Origin: Acanthacorydalis orientalis
Taxonomy: Eukaryota; Arthropoda; Insecta; Megaloptera; Corydalidae
Assembly (NCBI GenBank): GCA_034766995.1
Contig: CM068313.1
Location: 11,931,512 to 11,995,511, forward strand
Direction of reading: 5' to 3'
Length of the DNA: 64,000 nt
The notes beneath the pieces are model-generated. The model searched no databases, was not told the origin of the DNA, and worked only from the letters and a program-made list of their open reading frames with translations. This document shows, piece by piece, positions 1 through 15,400 of this stretch (the stretch's first letter is position 1; the number at the start of each line of letters is the position of its first letter). The position numbers and the translations under genes were made by a program.

Positions 1-2339
1 ACACAAAAAATGGAAAATGTCCAATTCATGTGCCAATAAAGAAAATAAAATGATTTCCGTGTTTAGATCAGTAACGAACAATAATAGTTAATATATTCAG
101 CTTATTTTCAATACTGGATTAAAATACTATTATGATATAAATGTAATTCAAGTCAAATATAATCCAAATAATTTTAAATATATTGTCATACTGCATTTAC
201 ATTGTTATATGTGTTTAGAGTCGTATTTAGGTACATAATAATCTCTGAACTCTTTGAAAATGTGTAAATTGTACAGTTTTTCCTCTTTAAATGTTTATCT
301 TTTTTGTGTATAGAATTTGTGGCACGAATTACAAAAGTGTATAATTGTTTTATTAGAAAAAAATGTCATTTATTTTATATAACATTGTCTGCTATGTTTT
401 AACATTTTTCATAAGTAGACAAAAATATTTTTGTTTAACATATTGAGCATTGTTCATGAAATGTGTAATTTAAAAAAATGTACATTTAAAAATCCGTACA
501 GTACCTCGATTGTGATTGATGGAAACCACAAAAAGGATCAACATGAAAAATAAAACATGCTTATATTAATTATGATAAAAATCAAAAGGATTGTAAAAGA
601 AAAATATAAAAAAGCCAAAATAGGGACATTGAAAATAATAAACCATTTTACTGTTTACCTTTTTTAATGTTTATATTAAGTAATATTTTTTCATAATAAA
701 GTGAATAATGTGATCTTGTTTCTTATAACAGTTTACATATTTTGATTCATTATATTTTTTAAAAAAAAAACTCAATTTATAATTGACTAGTTTAATATTC
801 TTATAAAATTGTGAATAGTGAACCGGGATTTCTTATTATCATTAAAGTGTTCTGGATAATTATTTCAGTAATATAAAATAATATAAATAATCTACGTTTA
901 TATTTATACTTTTATGAATAATTCGATTTAAATTTATATTTAAATAAGCGCATCAGTTTGAACAAGCATTGGGATGTACACGCGAACAATACAAGTTTTA
1001 TAGCCGGAAAATGTTAAATTGCTATCCTCATACTATACATTTGACCTTTTTCACTTCTTTCTTTGACATTTTTCAATGCTAATACACAATAAAAATAATT
1101 ATAAAATCGAATATTACTTTTTCTCTTCGTAGTCGTAATATGAAGAAATGTAAAATAAAACTGTTTTGAAAAAAATAAAAGAAATTGGCTGTAAAAGGTT
1201 ATATTATTAAAGAAAAAATGTATGCAATATGTTTACTTTCTTTTCTACGTAACTGAAATATATTAAATAGGGGGAAATAAATGTTTGCTTTTATAAAAAA
1301 ACACCGTTTTTTTATTAGAGATGAGTTTCAATTATAATTCGTTATAAACTTTATTAATTTTATTAATCGATTTCATACACAGAGAATATTTTGTCCTAAT
1401 GACTCGAGAATTTTTTTACTGCTATTTTAACATATTTAAACCGGTATTTCCATTTCAAAACGTTTCAGTGATATTAAAAAGTAATGGTTTAATGATATAA
1501 TATAGTAACTATAGGATGAAGAAGGGGAGAAATTCTCATCCGAATTTAATTAGCTTCTGGACTGTTTTTTTTTATGAAACATGTATGATCAAGTTGGGTA
1601 TAATACCGATTGGTATGAACTGTTTCATTCAGTTTTAGCAGTTTTCATTAGATTATTTTTCTTTTATCTCATCAATCATGCGACATAACTTTATTTTTAT
1701 AAATGATATGTTTTATCTAATTAGGTCAATTAAGATTTTTTTCACTAAAATCATGCAGTACACATTTATTAAATTTTTACACAAAATCAAAAAAAAAAAA
1801 AAATAGTTTAACAAAATTGTTTATTATATTCTAAGTTGAAGTGTGTTTTGAGGTTAGAAATCGATTTGGTGAAAGAAATGATGATCATCAGTTAGCTCAT
1901 TTAACAAATTTAAATTTCCGAAATCATCACGAATGTGACCAAAATTATTTACACTTTCAACCTTTGATTGCACTTCACATTTGTAAAATGCGAAGTGTGT
2001 TACTTTGCATAGGTTACAGAATACTTTGTATTTGCAATCACACTTGAATTAAAAAAAATAATGACGTTACTATAACAATATTTTAATTGTTCTCCTTGTC
2101 AAAGAACGACACGCGACCAACCCATTCGAATTTGATTAGCATATATATTATAACCCACTGTAACCAAAAAAGGTACGCAAAAATCGACATTATTTTGCTC
2201 AAACTGAGTATTTCAATTAATAACTAAGTTCAATTAAAATTATTAAATTATATAATCTTAACAGTATTAATTCAGAATTTAGATTCTTTGCTCTAATGAG
2301 ATTAATCTATATTATCTAATATTTGTAGATATATGTAAA

Positions 2340-2421
<82 letters not shown>

Positions 2422-2468
2422 TAAGAACGAGTCAACTATGTTTAAATATATGTATAATTCAATTTCAG
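1..2468. other. AT-rich non-coding stretch upstream of first visible ATG1 exon
   Basis: I see no coding exon with recognisable homology in this 2.4 kb. It is probably ATG1 intron, because the exon at 2469 begins in mid-codon and needs an upstream kinase exon. It is very AT-rich, with poly-A and poly-T runs and a pure (TA)n tract at about 2344-2416. The glycine-rich loop and the Lys-bearing exon of the ATG1 kinase were looked for and not found. Confidence 0.6.
2344..2416. repeat. (TA)n microsatellite
   Basis: Uninterrupted TA dinucleotides of about 73 bp end roughly 50 bp before the first visible ATG1 exon, so the tract lies close to a splice acceptor. Confidence 0.95.
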
Positions 2469-3005
2469 TGAAAGGTACTCTTAGTGAAGACACCATTCGT
2501 CTATTCTTATGTCAACTGGGTAAATATGTATTTTTCTTTATGTACATATGTGTATATATATATATCTATATATGTATGTATGTGTGTATGTATACTTTTA
2601 ATTACATATATTTAAATGAGTATGTTTTACGTAAACAATGTAAATATTTGAAGTATCAACGAAGTTGTTTAATTAATGATAATAAGTTTTTTCATGATTG
2701 TGTTTTTAGCGGGTGCTATGAAAGCCTTATATGCAAAAGGTATAGTACATAGAGATTTGAAACCGCAGAATATCTTATTATCACATAGCGGTGCAAAAAC
2801 ATGTCCGCAACCGTCAGAAATAAAACTGAAAATAGGTATGTATGAATGATAGAATGAGAACTGTTTTGGCTCTATTTTATTTCTAATTATGCAGATTTTT
2901 TAAATGCTCATAAAATAAAACCCACATATTTTCGAAACATAAATAGTTTTAAACTACTCGTTTATTTAATCATATTTAATACATATTTTGATTTGTGAAA
3001 TATCG

Positions 3006-3074
<69 letters not shown>

Positions 3075-4620
3075 GTATGTATGTATTCTTTTTATATTTG
3101 AATTAATTTTCTTTCCGAGTAAGGCACTTTTAAATACGCACAATAAAATTATAGTTGTTAAATTTGTCAAAAAATTCGTCGTATTTACTTAAATTAACTG
3201 CGTGTATCTAATTATAATAAAAACATTTAATGATTTTTTTACTGTATACATGATTCAGAGAAATACTTATTTCAAGAAATGATTTTTTTCAAATATCTGT
3301 TCATCTCAATGATACTTCTTTTTGATAAATATGCCAAAACTATACAAGAACATTTATTAAGCTATTTTGTTATTAATCAACTGTTCTTTTTCTCGTTTTT
3401 TCTATATTTTTTTCGTTGCTTTTATTCTTGAACTGGAAATATTTGTATAAATGTTCAAATAACCTAATCATTTACAAATAAAATCAACAATCATTTTATT
3501 CAATTAAAAATTATGAAACAAAATGTTGTTAAACGGTAATAATTGTCTTTGTGTATATGTTTAGTTTCCAGTTAATAGACGACGCGTCCTTAAACTTCAA
3601 ATAATCAATCAATAAATCCAGTTAATAGTTCCAAAAGTCAATTAAATCAATCGACTTAAATTGTTAATTATATCAACCAATTTATATTGTAATAGATTAC
3701 TATTTCTTTATATTATTTTTAGTATAAATTATTACTTTAATATTTTACTGACCGGATATTTATTAATCGTTTTATCAGCTACTATTATCGACCAATCTCC
3801 CTTTTTTTTTTATTAGCGATTGGTAATTATTATAGTAATTATTCTTTAGTTAAAAATCATTTTGTAATAAATATATTTTTTTAAAGTATTTTATACTGTA
3901 AATTTGAAAAAAAAAATAAATGTTGCAATGCTGCAATAATTTAATGGCGTTGTTACGCGCATATCGGGCTTATTCGAAATCGTTTTGGTTATAGCAGTGT
4001 AACCGTAGTTGAACTTTCTGGTCTATAAAAATGTTATTGTAATAATTATTATTATATGAAAAATATTATAGGGAGTAAATATACATATATTTTAGCGGAT
4101 TTCGGTTTTGCCCGTTTTCTTCAGGACGGCGTTATGGCTGCCACACTTTGTGGTTCTCCCATGTATATGGTAAGTTATTGTTTAAAAATGTATGCACGTT
4201 TGTACAATGTAAATATTTCTTACAGGCACCTGAAGTAATTATGTCCCTTCAATATGATGCGAAAGCAGATTTATGGAGTCTTGGTACAATTGTATTTCAA
4301 TGTTTAACAGGAAAAGCGCCGTTTCAAGCGAATACGCCTCAAGCTTTGAAACAGTTTTATGAAAAGAACGCCAACCTAGCACCAAAGTAAGCACATCATA
4401 TATACTGAATATTTATTTCGTTAGGCTGCAGAATTGTTGACCCTAATTTTTTGTACAGGATCCCCGTTGGCACCAGTCCAGAATTAAGTGATCTTTTAAC
4501 AGGTCTGCTACGACGAAACGCGCGCGATCGTATGAATTTCCATACGTTTTTCAATCATGCCTTCCTACAAAGACCGGAACCCACGAAACCGGCTAGTCCG
4601 CTCGCAGGTATGATTTTCCC

Positions 4621-4704
<84 letters not shown>

Positions 4705-6355
4705 TGTGAAGTTTGTCTTTGAATATTTTTTTTTACTGTGCACTAGAATGATTTTGAAAGTGTGCATTTAGAGTATTCGTTTTGTTCATGTATTGAAGAA
4801 TGTCATTTCGGTGATGGAATTGTTCATAAAATTCATATTCATTTTTTTTTAATTCGTAATATAAAATAGCATAATATTAATTATCTCATAATTCCAAGGT
4901 TTTTATTTACATAATAAACTAATGAATGATGAATAATTTGAATGGTTTAGTTTGAAAACTTAGTTTAAAAAAGCGAATTGTTTGAATGAACGTTTTAAAT
5001 TTAAATACATATTAACCTTTAAAAGCACGCATCGTTTCGTTGCGTCATATTTAAAAACTTGAACTTAGTACAGAAACATGTATGTGTGTAAATCAATTCA
5101 CTTCAAATAAGTTCTCTTCCTTCTGATTCAGTGCTATAAATTCTTTGATTAATAAACAGCATTTTTCGCTCAATTTCTTAAAGTTATATATATTTGAATT
5201 TTTATTTGTATGAAATATTAATTTTAGAATATTTTGTTACAATATTCGCTCTTTTTTATTTTTATCTTGTTACTTTACATTACTAAAATACTAAAAGAAT
5301 TAAACAAATTCGTCTTGAGTGAATTAAAAACAATTTAACTATTTTTTTAAATATGAATTTTTAGCAATAGCTTTTAGTTTTAGCTACCCGCGCATGCTGC
5401 TTTGTTTGGTTTATTGTGCTTGGAAGTGGTTTTTTGTGTTCTTTTTATTTTAAGAAAAAGGTTGGATCGTTGTAGAATTACCACCGGCACTCGGGAATCT
5501 TTTCATCAATCCATCAACTGCTGCTGGTGTTACGAATCACTCTCACAGTCCTGCCACACCAATACCTCCAGCAAAATCACCACATTCACAACCAGGTACG
5601 TTTTTAAATATTACTAATTTAATATTTTACCTCCAACTATTTACTTCATTTTTGTTATTAAAGCATCTTTTTTGTATTATTGTTAAATAAAATAGTTTCG
5701 TTCATTCCGCAAACACGTTTATGTAGATGTGCATAATTTCCGTTTGCGATCTGCCTGGCATTCACTAAAATATTGAATTGTAAAGTAATAGTGTAGTACA
5801 TCTTCTATAAAAATGAAAAATGACAATGTATTCTCTTATTAATAATTAACTTCATTGTTTATTTTTGCAGTTATTATTTGGTTGTAAAGAAAATAAATTC
5901 AGTAAAAGTATTAAATTAGAAAGTCTGTTAATTATTATCCATAATAATAATTTCTTTTTTTAACGATTTTTTTTTAATATTTATCATGTTTCAAGAAAAT
6001 TATAGTACATATGTAAATTTATAATTTATTTAAAAGGTAATAATGGATATTAAATTTGTCCAACAACTGTTATTTTTTAGTCTATTAGTATTATTTATTG
6101 TAATTAAAAAAATTTTTCAAACAACAATAGAAAATACGTTACATTTGATATTTGTTACTAGTGTCGAAAATATACTTTCAAAAATTGATAATTGAAATTA
6201 AACCATTGATTATTAAAATATTTATTTATTAGTTTTATGTCTGGTATAACTATTTATAATTAACAGAAGACAACTTGATAACCATAAAATGAAAAAAATA
6301 TTTTGAAATATTTAATTTCAAATCTTTTCATTCACATATATATATATGTATATGT

Positions 6356-6388
<33 letters not shown>

Positions 6389-9135
6389 GATAGATATGTA
6401 TACATTCATATATATATATATATATGTATACATACATACACACACACCTACCCACCCACTCTCGCGCGCGTTTTTATGTGTACATATATCTGACTTGTAT
6501 ATTTATATAATCTTAATTTCTTGGACCTCATCCAAGAAAATAATAAACTACTTTAAATTTTGCATATTTTTGTTTATGTATATTACAAAATAACATTACT
6601 TTAATTCTTTAAAAAATGATTCCTCTTTCATAATTTTTGTGCACTTAAAGAAATTACTTAACACATCTATTGGTGTACTTTTTTTCATGTCAATCATAAC
6701 CTAAAATTTGTTTTTGTGTTAGTATGAACTAAAGTCATGAATCTAAATATGATTGATTATGATACAGACTCTCCATCCTCTGCACGGGAAACAGCAAGTG
6801 GGTCTAGTCCTGAAATGACTGATGATTTCGTTTTAGTACCGGCTAATCTTCCATCCGACCACTCTGCTTCCAGTGGACAAAGTTGTGAAAAATTGTAAGT
6901 TTCAATACATACTACAGAAACAAAAAATAAAAAAAATGAAAATGGTTTTATTAGCAAGTACAGACCTGTTCAATGCCCAAGCCCTACACGAAGAACTACA
7001 GGAGGAACAACTGTGTGTACTAACGCAACTCCACCAATTGCAACTCCTATACCTGCTGCACGTCCAGGAACACTTCCAATGTCCGAACCAATACCAGTAC
7101 CAACCATGCGTGTGGCTTATATGCGTATGAGAAGTAAAGATAATATGGAAAATGGACAACCACAATCAGCTCCTGTAAATAGTGAATCAAACAAAGTACG
7201 TACCAGAATTCATGATTTATGTATATATGTAAATGAACACCGAATATTTTAATATTTTCACAGTCATTGTTTTTGTTTATATTCAATTATAAACAGTTTT
7301 CTTGTAAGATTTTTGTGATGAATGAAATCCTTCTAAAAAACTATTTCTTAAACCCTAACTTTTCTCAATTAAATAGATATCTCAACAAAACAGTAATTCA
7401 GTACCTAGATCCCAGCCAATAAGTATGAAACGTTCTGATAGAAATACACATCCAGATATTAGTTCTTTATCTCCACCATCGGTAAGTGGTGTTATTCATT
7501 TTTAATTATATATATATATGCTTATGTATATATTATTTGTGTTTAGTTTTACTTATATTATTGCATGTTTTAAAATTAATTATTTATTTTTTAGTAAGGA
7601 TAGGTTTTTTTGAAACAGTTTTTTCATATCAGGTTCAGTTTACAATGGGTACACCACCGAGTGCTGGTGGAAGACGTCGATCAACTTCAGGAAGTTTATC
7701 AGAAACACCACCACCTCCAAATTTATGGCAAGTTTCACCAGTTACTGGCCCAAGGCATACACCAACAGGCTCTCCTTTACGTCGCTCAGGTAGTTGTATT
7801 TACTTCACCTTGCATGAATATATTAAATTTTAATTTATAAGTTTATATGTAATTTGCATATTTTCACTAATTATTACCTTAAAAATGAGTTATTATCTAT
7901 AGTATTTAATTATAAAAAGGAAATGATAATAAATAGATTAATATATATTTGCCTTCATAGGTAATAGTTCACCAATATTAACTGGGCCATTAGCAACCTT
8001 TACCCATATAAATAGTCCAACAAATAATGTTGTCGATAATAATAACATACGTCATTCACCAATAGTACCATTTGGTACAAGAGCAATGACATTACCAGAT
8101 ATATCTGAAGCTGGTAGTTATCATAATATGTATGATATTGGTGGACTAGCAAGTATGGAACAACCACTCACGTTTCAAGCTCCAGAACTGCCAGAGGAAA
8201 CATTACTTGAAGTAAAATATTAAATTCATATCTTTGATTAATAATATATTTTATTTTAATAATTGGTTCAATATATGAAAATATTAAATTTAAAATTATG
8301 ACCTTAAAAAAAACTATATTTTTAATTACTTGGATATTTTAAAAATTTTGTTTATACATAATAAATGGTTTCTTACAGCGTGAACATAATGAAACTTTAG
8401 CAAAACTAAACTTTGTCTTGGCATTGTCAGAATGTGTCTTAAAGTTAGCATCCCAGCGTGCTTCACCTCTTTCATTCAGTGCTAATGATATGGATAATAC
8501 AACGTCAGTCACAGAACTAGTTGGTGTTGATACTGAAACAGTTCGAAGATTTGAGCAAATGGTTTTACTAGTCAGAGCAATGCAGCTATTAGGTTCAGGG
8601 TTACACTTAGCAAATGAGCAACTTAAATCAGGACAACTGAGACCATCAGCCACTGTCAGAAATGGTATTTAATGTTACATTTTTTTTATATATTGATTGA
8701 TAATCGTATTTACATTTCATGTACCTCTCTTTTTTAGTTGTATCAACATTGAATAAAAAATTTCGATCTACTTTGTCTGAGTGTCGTAAAGTAAATGGAA
8801 ATAATATATTACAGCGTGCTGAGCAAGCTAACATAACAGCAGATAAACTGTTATATAATCATGCTATTAAAATGGTATTACTGTTGATAATACTATAAGT
8901 ACACATAATGTATTGATATTAATTAATGTTATTATTTCAGTGTCAAACTGCTGCTTTAGATGAACTGTTTGGTAGTCCAGAACAATGTTTCAAACAATAT
9001 CAAACAGCACAAATATTACTCCATAGTCTTGCTCATCAAATTAATCATCAACATGATCGTAACATACTATCAAAATGTAAATAAAATCTTCACAAATGTT
9101 ATTTATGTGTGTGTTCATGTATAATACGTGCATAC

Positions 9136-9168
<33 letters not shown>

Positions 9169-9285
9169 CACACACACGTACATAAAATAAAATGAATTTA
9201 TCTCTTGACAGATAAGGAAGCGGTTGAAAAGCGGCTTTTTCTTCTTCAACAGCAAGGCTACATTATTGCAACAGATCAAACATAG
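2469..9285 (+). CDS. Atg1: Autophagy kinase ATG1/ULK1-2, 3' part (N-terminal exons missing)
   Basis: Serine/threonine kinase that starts autophagosome formation. Fifteen exons join with consistent phases: 2469-2519, 2710-2835, 4096-4169, 4226-4386, 4459-4607, 5476-5595, 6768-6894, 6955-7195, 7377-7481, 7633-7789, 7961-8211, 8379-8664, 8738-8874, 8941-9076, 9212-9285 (about 730 codons plus TAG). The first five exons give the kinase from helix E on: HRDLKPQN catalytic loop, ADFGFA (DFG), MAPEV (APE), then the C-lobe. The exon at 6768 encodes DDFVLV, matching the LC3/Atg8-interacting motif of ULK1. A Ser/Pro-rich linker follows. The last four exons form the C-terminal MIT-repeat (EAT) domain that binds Atg13. 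The P-loop and catalytic Lys are not in the window, so the 5' end is partial. Identification is very secure. Confidence 0.95.
3014..3070. repeat. (TA)n microsatellite in ATG1 intron
   Basis: Pure TA tract in the intron between exons 2835 and 4096. Confidence 0.95.
4623..4700. repeat. (TA)n microsatellite in ATG1 intron
   Basis: Pure TA tract of about 78 bp starting only about 15 bp after the donor at 4608. Confidence 0.95.
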
Positions 9286-9601
9286 GGGTTCGACATGTCA
9301 AGCTTTATTAATGAAATGAACGATGTCTGCTCTCAAGTGAAATTAAAAATTGAATCATATCTATTCTATGAAAGACCGAATGTAGAGCGATTAATTTTTT
9401 TGTGATTTGTGTATTTATTTTTAATATTATAGTTTTGAATCAATTTTTTAAATCATATGTCAAGTTTGTTTATTGTGTGTTATTTTCTTAATTTGTGTGT
9501 ATAAATATGAATGATGACAGCAGACATTTTACAAACAAGTTACCGGAGTTACCTGAATATTTATAAATCTACTTGAAAGTATTCAAATATGTGTGTGAGA
9601 T

Positions 9602-9605
<4 letters not shown>

Positions 9606-9696
<91 letters not shown>
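9606..9696. repeat. Interrupted (TA)n microsatellite
   Basis: Two TA tracts separated by a short ACACA break. Confidence 0.95.
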
Positions 9697-9699
<3 letters not shown>

Positions 9700-11898
9700 G
9701 TTTGTAAGTAAGCATTACTGTTAATAATTTCTGTTACAGTTAAAATTAGGATAACAGAATAAATGCTCAAAAGTAATTGTTGGATCTTACATTGTTAAAT
9801 GCATGTTATGTATGTACGCATGAATGTGTATATATTTTGACTTTTAAATATTTTTAAGCAATAATATTTTACTAATTAAATACCAAAAAGGAAAATGTTT
9901 TTTTTTCTGAGTTACGAACTGAAGTATATAAATTGAATGAATTAAAAATATTCTTAATATTTTTGAAGTATTATGTAAATATACAGTATACAAAATTAAA
10001 TACACAGAACAAGAAATGTGATAAATATAACCAATATTATTGCTCATCATTTTGATTTTTTTGCCACTTATTTAATAATCATACATATTTATGTATTGTT
10101 TGTATGCATGTTTAAAAAACTAATTTAACATTATCATATTCGTTTTGTTTTAAAAACTAGTCTAATTTTTTACTAAAAGAAAATCCTACATACTGTAAAT
10201 TGTAAGTGTAAGAATTATATGTAATAATCATGTTTTCTATATGAAAGATATTTTCCATTTAATTTGAAGCTTAAAATTTTCAGACACATAAATAAAATGT
10301 AATAAATTTTGTAGGAGCATTAAGTAAAATATATTTTATTTAATATAAAGTACTTTAAAATAGAAATCTCAAAAGTATAACTTAAAACAGTTAAATTGTG
10401 TTAAATATAATAATTTGTTTCAAAACAGGTTCTTTTATTGTTAAAATCATATGTGAAGTAAATATAATTCCATTTGGATGCTTATATAAATGTATGTGTA
10501 TGTCTAATATAGTAATATATCCTGAATATACAAATGCCTTAATAATATTGAAACATTTATCTTCATTTTAATGGCTTCTATTTGTATTCGAAGTTGCATT
10601 TTTTTTTATTTCAATGTAATATCTGTTAGTTTATTAAATTAGCTGTGAATTCACATATATAGCATTTACTTTATAATGCTATCATTTTGGTTATTTTAGA
10701 ATAAGTGGAAACATTTGTATACAAGAAAGTATTACAGTATTTCAAATAATTAATTTAAATGTTACTATATTATTAAATATTTTTGTAATCCAAAATAAGT
10801 AAAGTGTAATCTAAATTATTTATTTTCAAATTATGAATTATATTTTATTATAAATGTAGATCTATCATTACTTTTGAGTAAAAAACATTCTTTTGTTTTT
10901 ATTACATTTTTTTTCATTTATATTGTGTGTATATATATATATATATATGCATGTATATAATACTACTTTTATTACATTGATATGTAATGTTTTATCATTG
11001 AACGGTAAAGAATTCTACAGTTAATAATGTAGAAAATAATTTCATATAAATCACTATTAAATTAAAAAAATGAATAGTATTAAAATTTATAACAAGTAAA
11101 AATGAACAAGTATCAAAACTTAATTTTCCAGACATGGAAAAGTAAGTTTTTTAATATAAAATGTTCAAACTCAATGTATATGTCAAAATAATTGGAATGG
11201 TATGTGAAAGTAAGGTTAATAATGAAAAAGCTATTGAACATTGTTTGTGGTAGTGTTATTAGATTTTTTATCTTAGATTCAATTATCATTTTTGTGCAAT
11301 ATATTATAAAATCAGACTAGTTATATAATTTAAGTAAATAGGTTATGTTGGTGATTTATTGTAATTGTCTAATTAAATATAAATTATTTTAATTATTTTT
11401 TTTCATATGAAATTTTTGTAGGTACAGTATCAACAACATACTGCTAATAGTATTATTTTTGACTCTGTTAATGAGTTCTGACATAACCGGGTTTTTTTTT
11501 AATTTTGAATAAGGTAGAATGTTATCAATCTTTTGCGTCACCATTGTACAGTTGAAAAAATTTGTATCATAAATTTAAACTAAAAGCAAATCGAAGCTTT
11601 TATCTTCCTTAAAAGAATATTTATTTAGGATATAAATAGACATGATTTTAATATCCATGATTATTTAAAATATAGTTATGTATAAAAAATTTAAATAAAT
11701 AACTTATTAACAATATATTTTGTTATTCAAATCCAACAATATTTGTTTTACATAAATAATTGAAATATAAAGTTTATTTTTAGATTTAATGTATATTATT
11801 TTTTTAAAAAGTTATTAAGTAATTTTGTAAAATGGAAATAACTTGTGATTTTCAGTTAATTTTTTTTTATCTTGCAATATATTGAAATATATGTAAAT

Positions 11899-12070
11899 GA
11901 TTCAATTTAGGTTTCTACATTGAAGTAGTAAAAAGGGGCACAAGGGTTAAGAAAATTCATATTATTTTTTACTTAGCATTTTAGTTCAATTAAATACTAA
12001 AATATTAAATGAGAGATAACATGTTTTTTTTTTAATTTTTGCATTTTTCTGTGGGAGCATAAATTGAATC
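11899..12070. mobile_element. Degenerate palindromic MITE, copy 2
   Basis: The ends are inverted: GATTCAATTTAGG on the left and ..AAATTGAATC on the right. The interior is an imperfect palindrome around TTTAGTTCAATTAAATACTAAA. It matches the better preserved element at 33415-33598 in the same order (end motif, a TATTAAAAA-like stretch, TTTAGTTCAATT core). It has no coding capacity. It is more eroded than the other copy. Confidence 0.6.
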
Positions 12071-12364
12071 ACCATATATATATATATATATATTTATATA
12101 TAATATAAAAAATAAGCGTTGTGTAGACCGTTTAAATGTGTGTACAATTTCCAATTTGTTTTCAAAAAGATTGCGAAAAATATCATTTTTGATAAATTTT
12201 ATCTTCTTTCAAGGACGTTTATTTTAATTTTAAATTCATGAACTTTTAATTAACCCTATGACCTTTCTGAACGTAATCTACGTTTCAAAAATGTGTTTAT
12301 AGTAAAATTTAAACTATACTGTGGAGTTTACAAAGCAGTTATTAAATAAAGAAAAAAATACTAG

Positions 12365-12397
<33 letters not shown>

Positions 12398-12650
12398 GTG
12401 TGTATGTATATAGTTATGCATAATTTTAAATATCGCTATATTCCATACATATATCCAATGAATCTTTTCTAGTTATTTAAAAGTTATTGATACTATTGTT
12501 GGCAATATGTTATGATTGTAAGATTGAACGTGACAACAGATCGGACGTGTCAACAGCACACTTTTGACGTGTCTGTCTGCCAGGACGTGTGTTGATCGCC
12601 GCCCGTGAGTTTTCTGCAAGAAATACTCGCACAAATAATACGGTAGAACA

Positions 12651-13303
<653 letters not shown>

Positions 13304-14769
13304 AATCTGTGTTTATCATGAACTCGATTTCTGTGACACTTCCGATATATTTAAAATTTAATACGGTTTATTTTACATTGATTTTTATATAGGTTCTACG
13401 TTAAAATGTAAAAAAAGTGTCGATCGCTCATTAAAATTATTGATTTATGTGAACAGCCAGACATGTAAAAAAGAAAATTAAAAAGACTTTCTTCTTTACG
13501 TGCCTAGCAAATAAATTTATAGATGTTCATAAAATCACATAATCTAGCATAGAAAATATGTTAGAATTTGCAATTAAGAAACCTACTTTAATACCTGTTT
13601 GTAATAAAAGTTAGATAAAAATATATAATATACACTTTCTAATATGTAATTACCCCAACGCATTCCACAGACTATTAAATTTTTTTTGATTTGTTGGCAG
13701 TATTTTGATTTTTATTATTTCTATTTATACCTTTTTTTTAATTCAAACTTTTCTGTTATAACAATGATCACAAATTGTAACATTCAAGAAAGTATATTCT
13801 TTCTAAAGCAATAAGACTATAGTTATATTAAAATGTAGAAGTAGGTAGTAAATATATAAACATTTTTTTAACATATTTATTAGAATATAAAGGATATTTT
13901 TTAATTATAAATTTGATGCCACCTATACATTTGACATGAAAGAACATTATTTTTTTGTTCATTAAAAATCACAATATACTTCAGTGAACATGTGGTGCAA
14001 TAAAGGTAAAAATTTGGCAGCAATATTTTTGATAATATGTATAGATATATATTAATCACAATCTGTTAGCTACTGAACAACAAAATAATTTTAGATTATT
14101 AGCAATATTACAACAAAGTTTCCATTTATTTAGAGTTTAAATTGAAACCCAAAAATAAATTATTAAAAACAAAAAATGATTTAAAATTTCAAAACTATAT
14201 TTTTACTAAATAGGGTTTAAAAGACAAAAATTGAGCTACACAAAAATTGATTTTGAAATTTATATAATTATATATAAAAAACATACTGATTCTAATTTTT
14301 TTTACATAAACTACCTGAATTATTACATATTCATTTTATACTTTAATTACTTCCAATGTCAAAATTTCTTTTCTCATCAATAAATATAAGTTATTTTAAT
14401 AATATAACAAAAAATTAATAAATATAATATTGTTTGAATTGTGTACTCATTAATATAAGTTTTATTATTTAGTTACTCATTTCTAAAACATTGCCAAAAA
14501 TTGGGTTTTTGTGATTCAAATTATTTTCAAATGATAATTCAGTACATCTATGTCCTGAACTACAAAACAACATGTTTTATGACTATAATTATATTGATTT
14601 GTTCAGAACTATGAGCCATTCATTAAAATTAACTATTAAAAAAATATATATTTTTTAAATTCTTCAATGACTGTAAATTAATGGGAACTTTTTAAAACAA
14701 AACGAGATAAAAAAAACATGCAGTGAAATATACAAAAAAAAATGTTCATCCAAATTACAAAATTAGTTC
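13304..14769. other. Intergenic DNA between convergent SERP1 and PFDN1
   Basis: The 3' ends of SERP1 (+) and PFDN1 (-) face each other across about 1.5 kb of AT-rich sequence. I see no coding region or RNA gene, only short poly-A and poly-T runs. Confidence 0.7.
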
Positions 14770-15400
14770 CTAGCTAGTCATTTGTTTTCGTTGCGCAACC
14801 ATTTCTCTAATATTATTTTCAGATTCTTTAAGATTTCGTTCAAGGTACACTTTGTTATTCTGAAAACATTATTATTATTATTATTTAAGGTAATGTATTT
14901 TTCAAGCATTACTATTTTACCTCGTATTTAGCAATTTTCTCATTTGCATATGCACGTTTTTTGTCTAAATTTGCTTTGATGATAGGAAGTGGAGTTAAAA
15001 TAAATGCTCGTCCAACAGATTCATACATCTTCGTTCCAGGTTCAAGAGCACTTATTTCTCTACAGTATATAATAACAATTCAAACATATATGTAACATGT
15101 AAATGTATATACATTAAAAAAATTTTATTGTTTGAAAACATGACCATAAAAGGCAATGACGTCCATAAAACTAACCTTTCAGTAATATCAGCATACTGTT
15201 TATTACGTTTAAAACTGTCTATTTGTACGTCAGCAATTCGTAATTTTTGAGTAGTATCAATCATTTTTTGTTGTAGTTCTGTAAAAGCCTATGAAGACAT
15301 ATTAAAAATATGCACTGTAACACTCGTTCCGAACCTCAAAATTACAAATATTTATTATAATACGTACTCTTTTTAATTCCAAGTCTAATGGTATAGACAT
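14770..15400 (-). CDS. PFDN1: Prefoldin subunit 1 (beta-type)
   Basis: Subunit of the hexameric prefoldin chaperone that hands unfolded actin and tubulin to the CCT/TRiC chaperonin. Four exons read leftwards: 15400-15368, 15288-15176, 15059-14921, 14859-14770, with consistent phases, encoding 124 aa against about 122 in human. It begins MSIPLDLELKRAFTELQ, close to the PVDLELKKAFTELQ start of human PFDN1. The centre holds SALEPGTKMYESVGRAFIL, the beta-hairpin region of beta-type prefoldins, and the end NNIREMVAQRK matches the family. The flanking helices are coiled-coil. It is head-to-head with ABCE1 and tail-to-tail with SERP1. Confidence 0.96.

Larger units (their letters stand above)
9286..12650. 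other. ATG1 3' UTR and intergenic DNA
   Basis: This holds no recognisable gene. Its first part is presumably the ATG1 3' untranslated region. Long AT-rich sequence follows, with (TA)n and TATG tracts near 9606-9696, 10929 and 12365 and a small inverted-repeat element at 11899-12070 (listed separately). Confidence 0.7.

Noticed and set aside
1..2468. Search for the ATG1 P-loop and catalytic Lys exons
   Set aside because: No stretch reads like the ULK N-lobe; the exons are outside the window or beyond what I can detect by eye.
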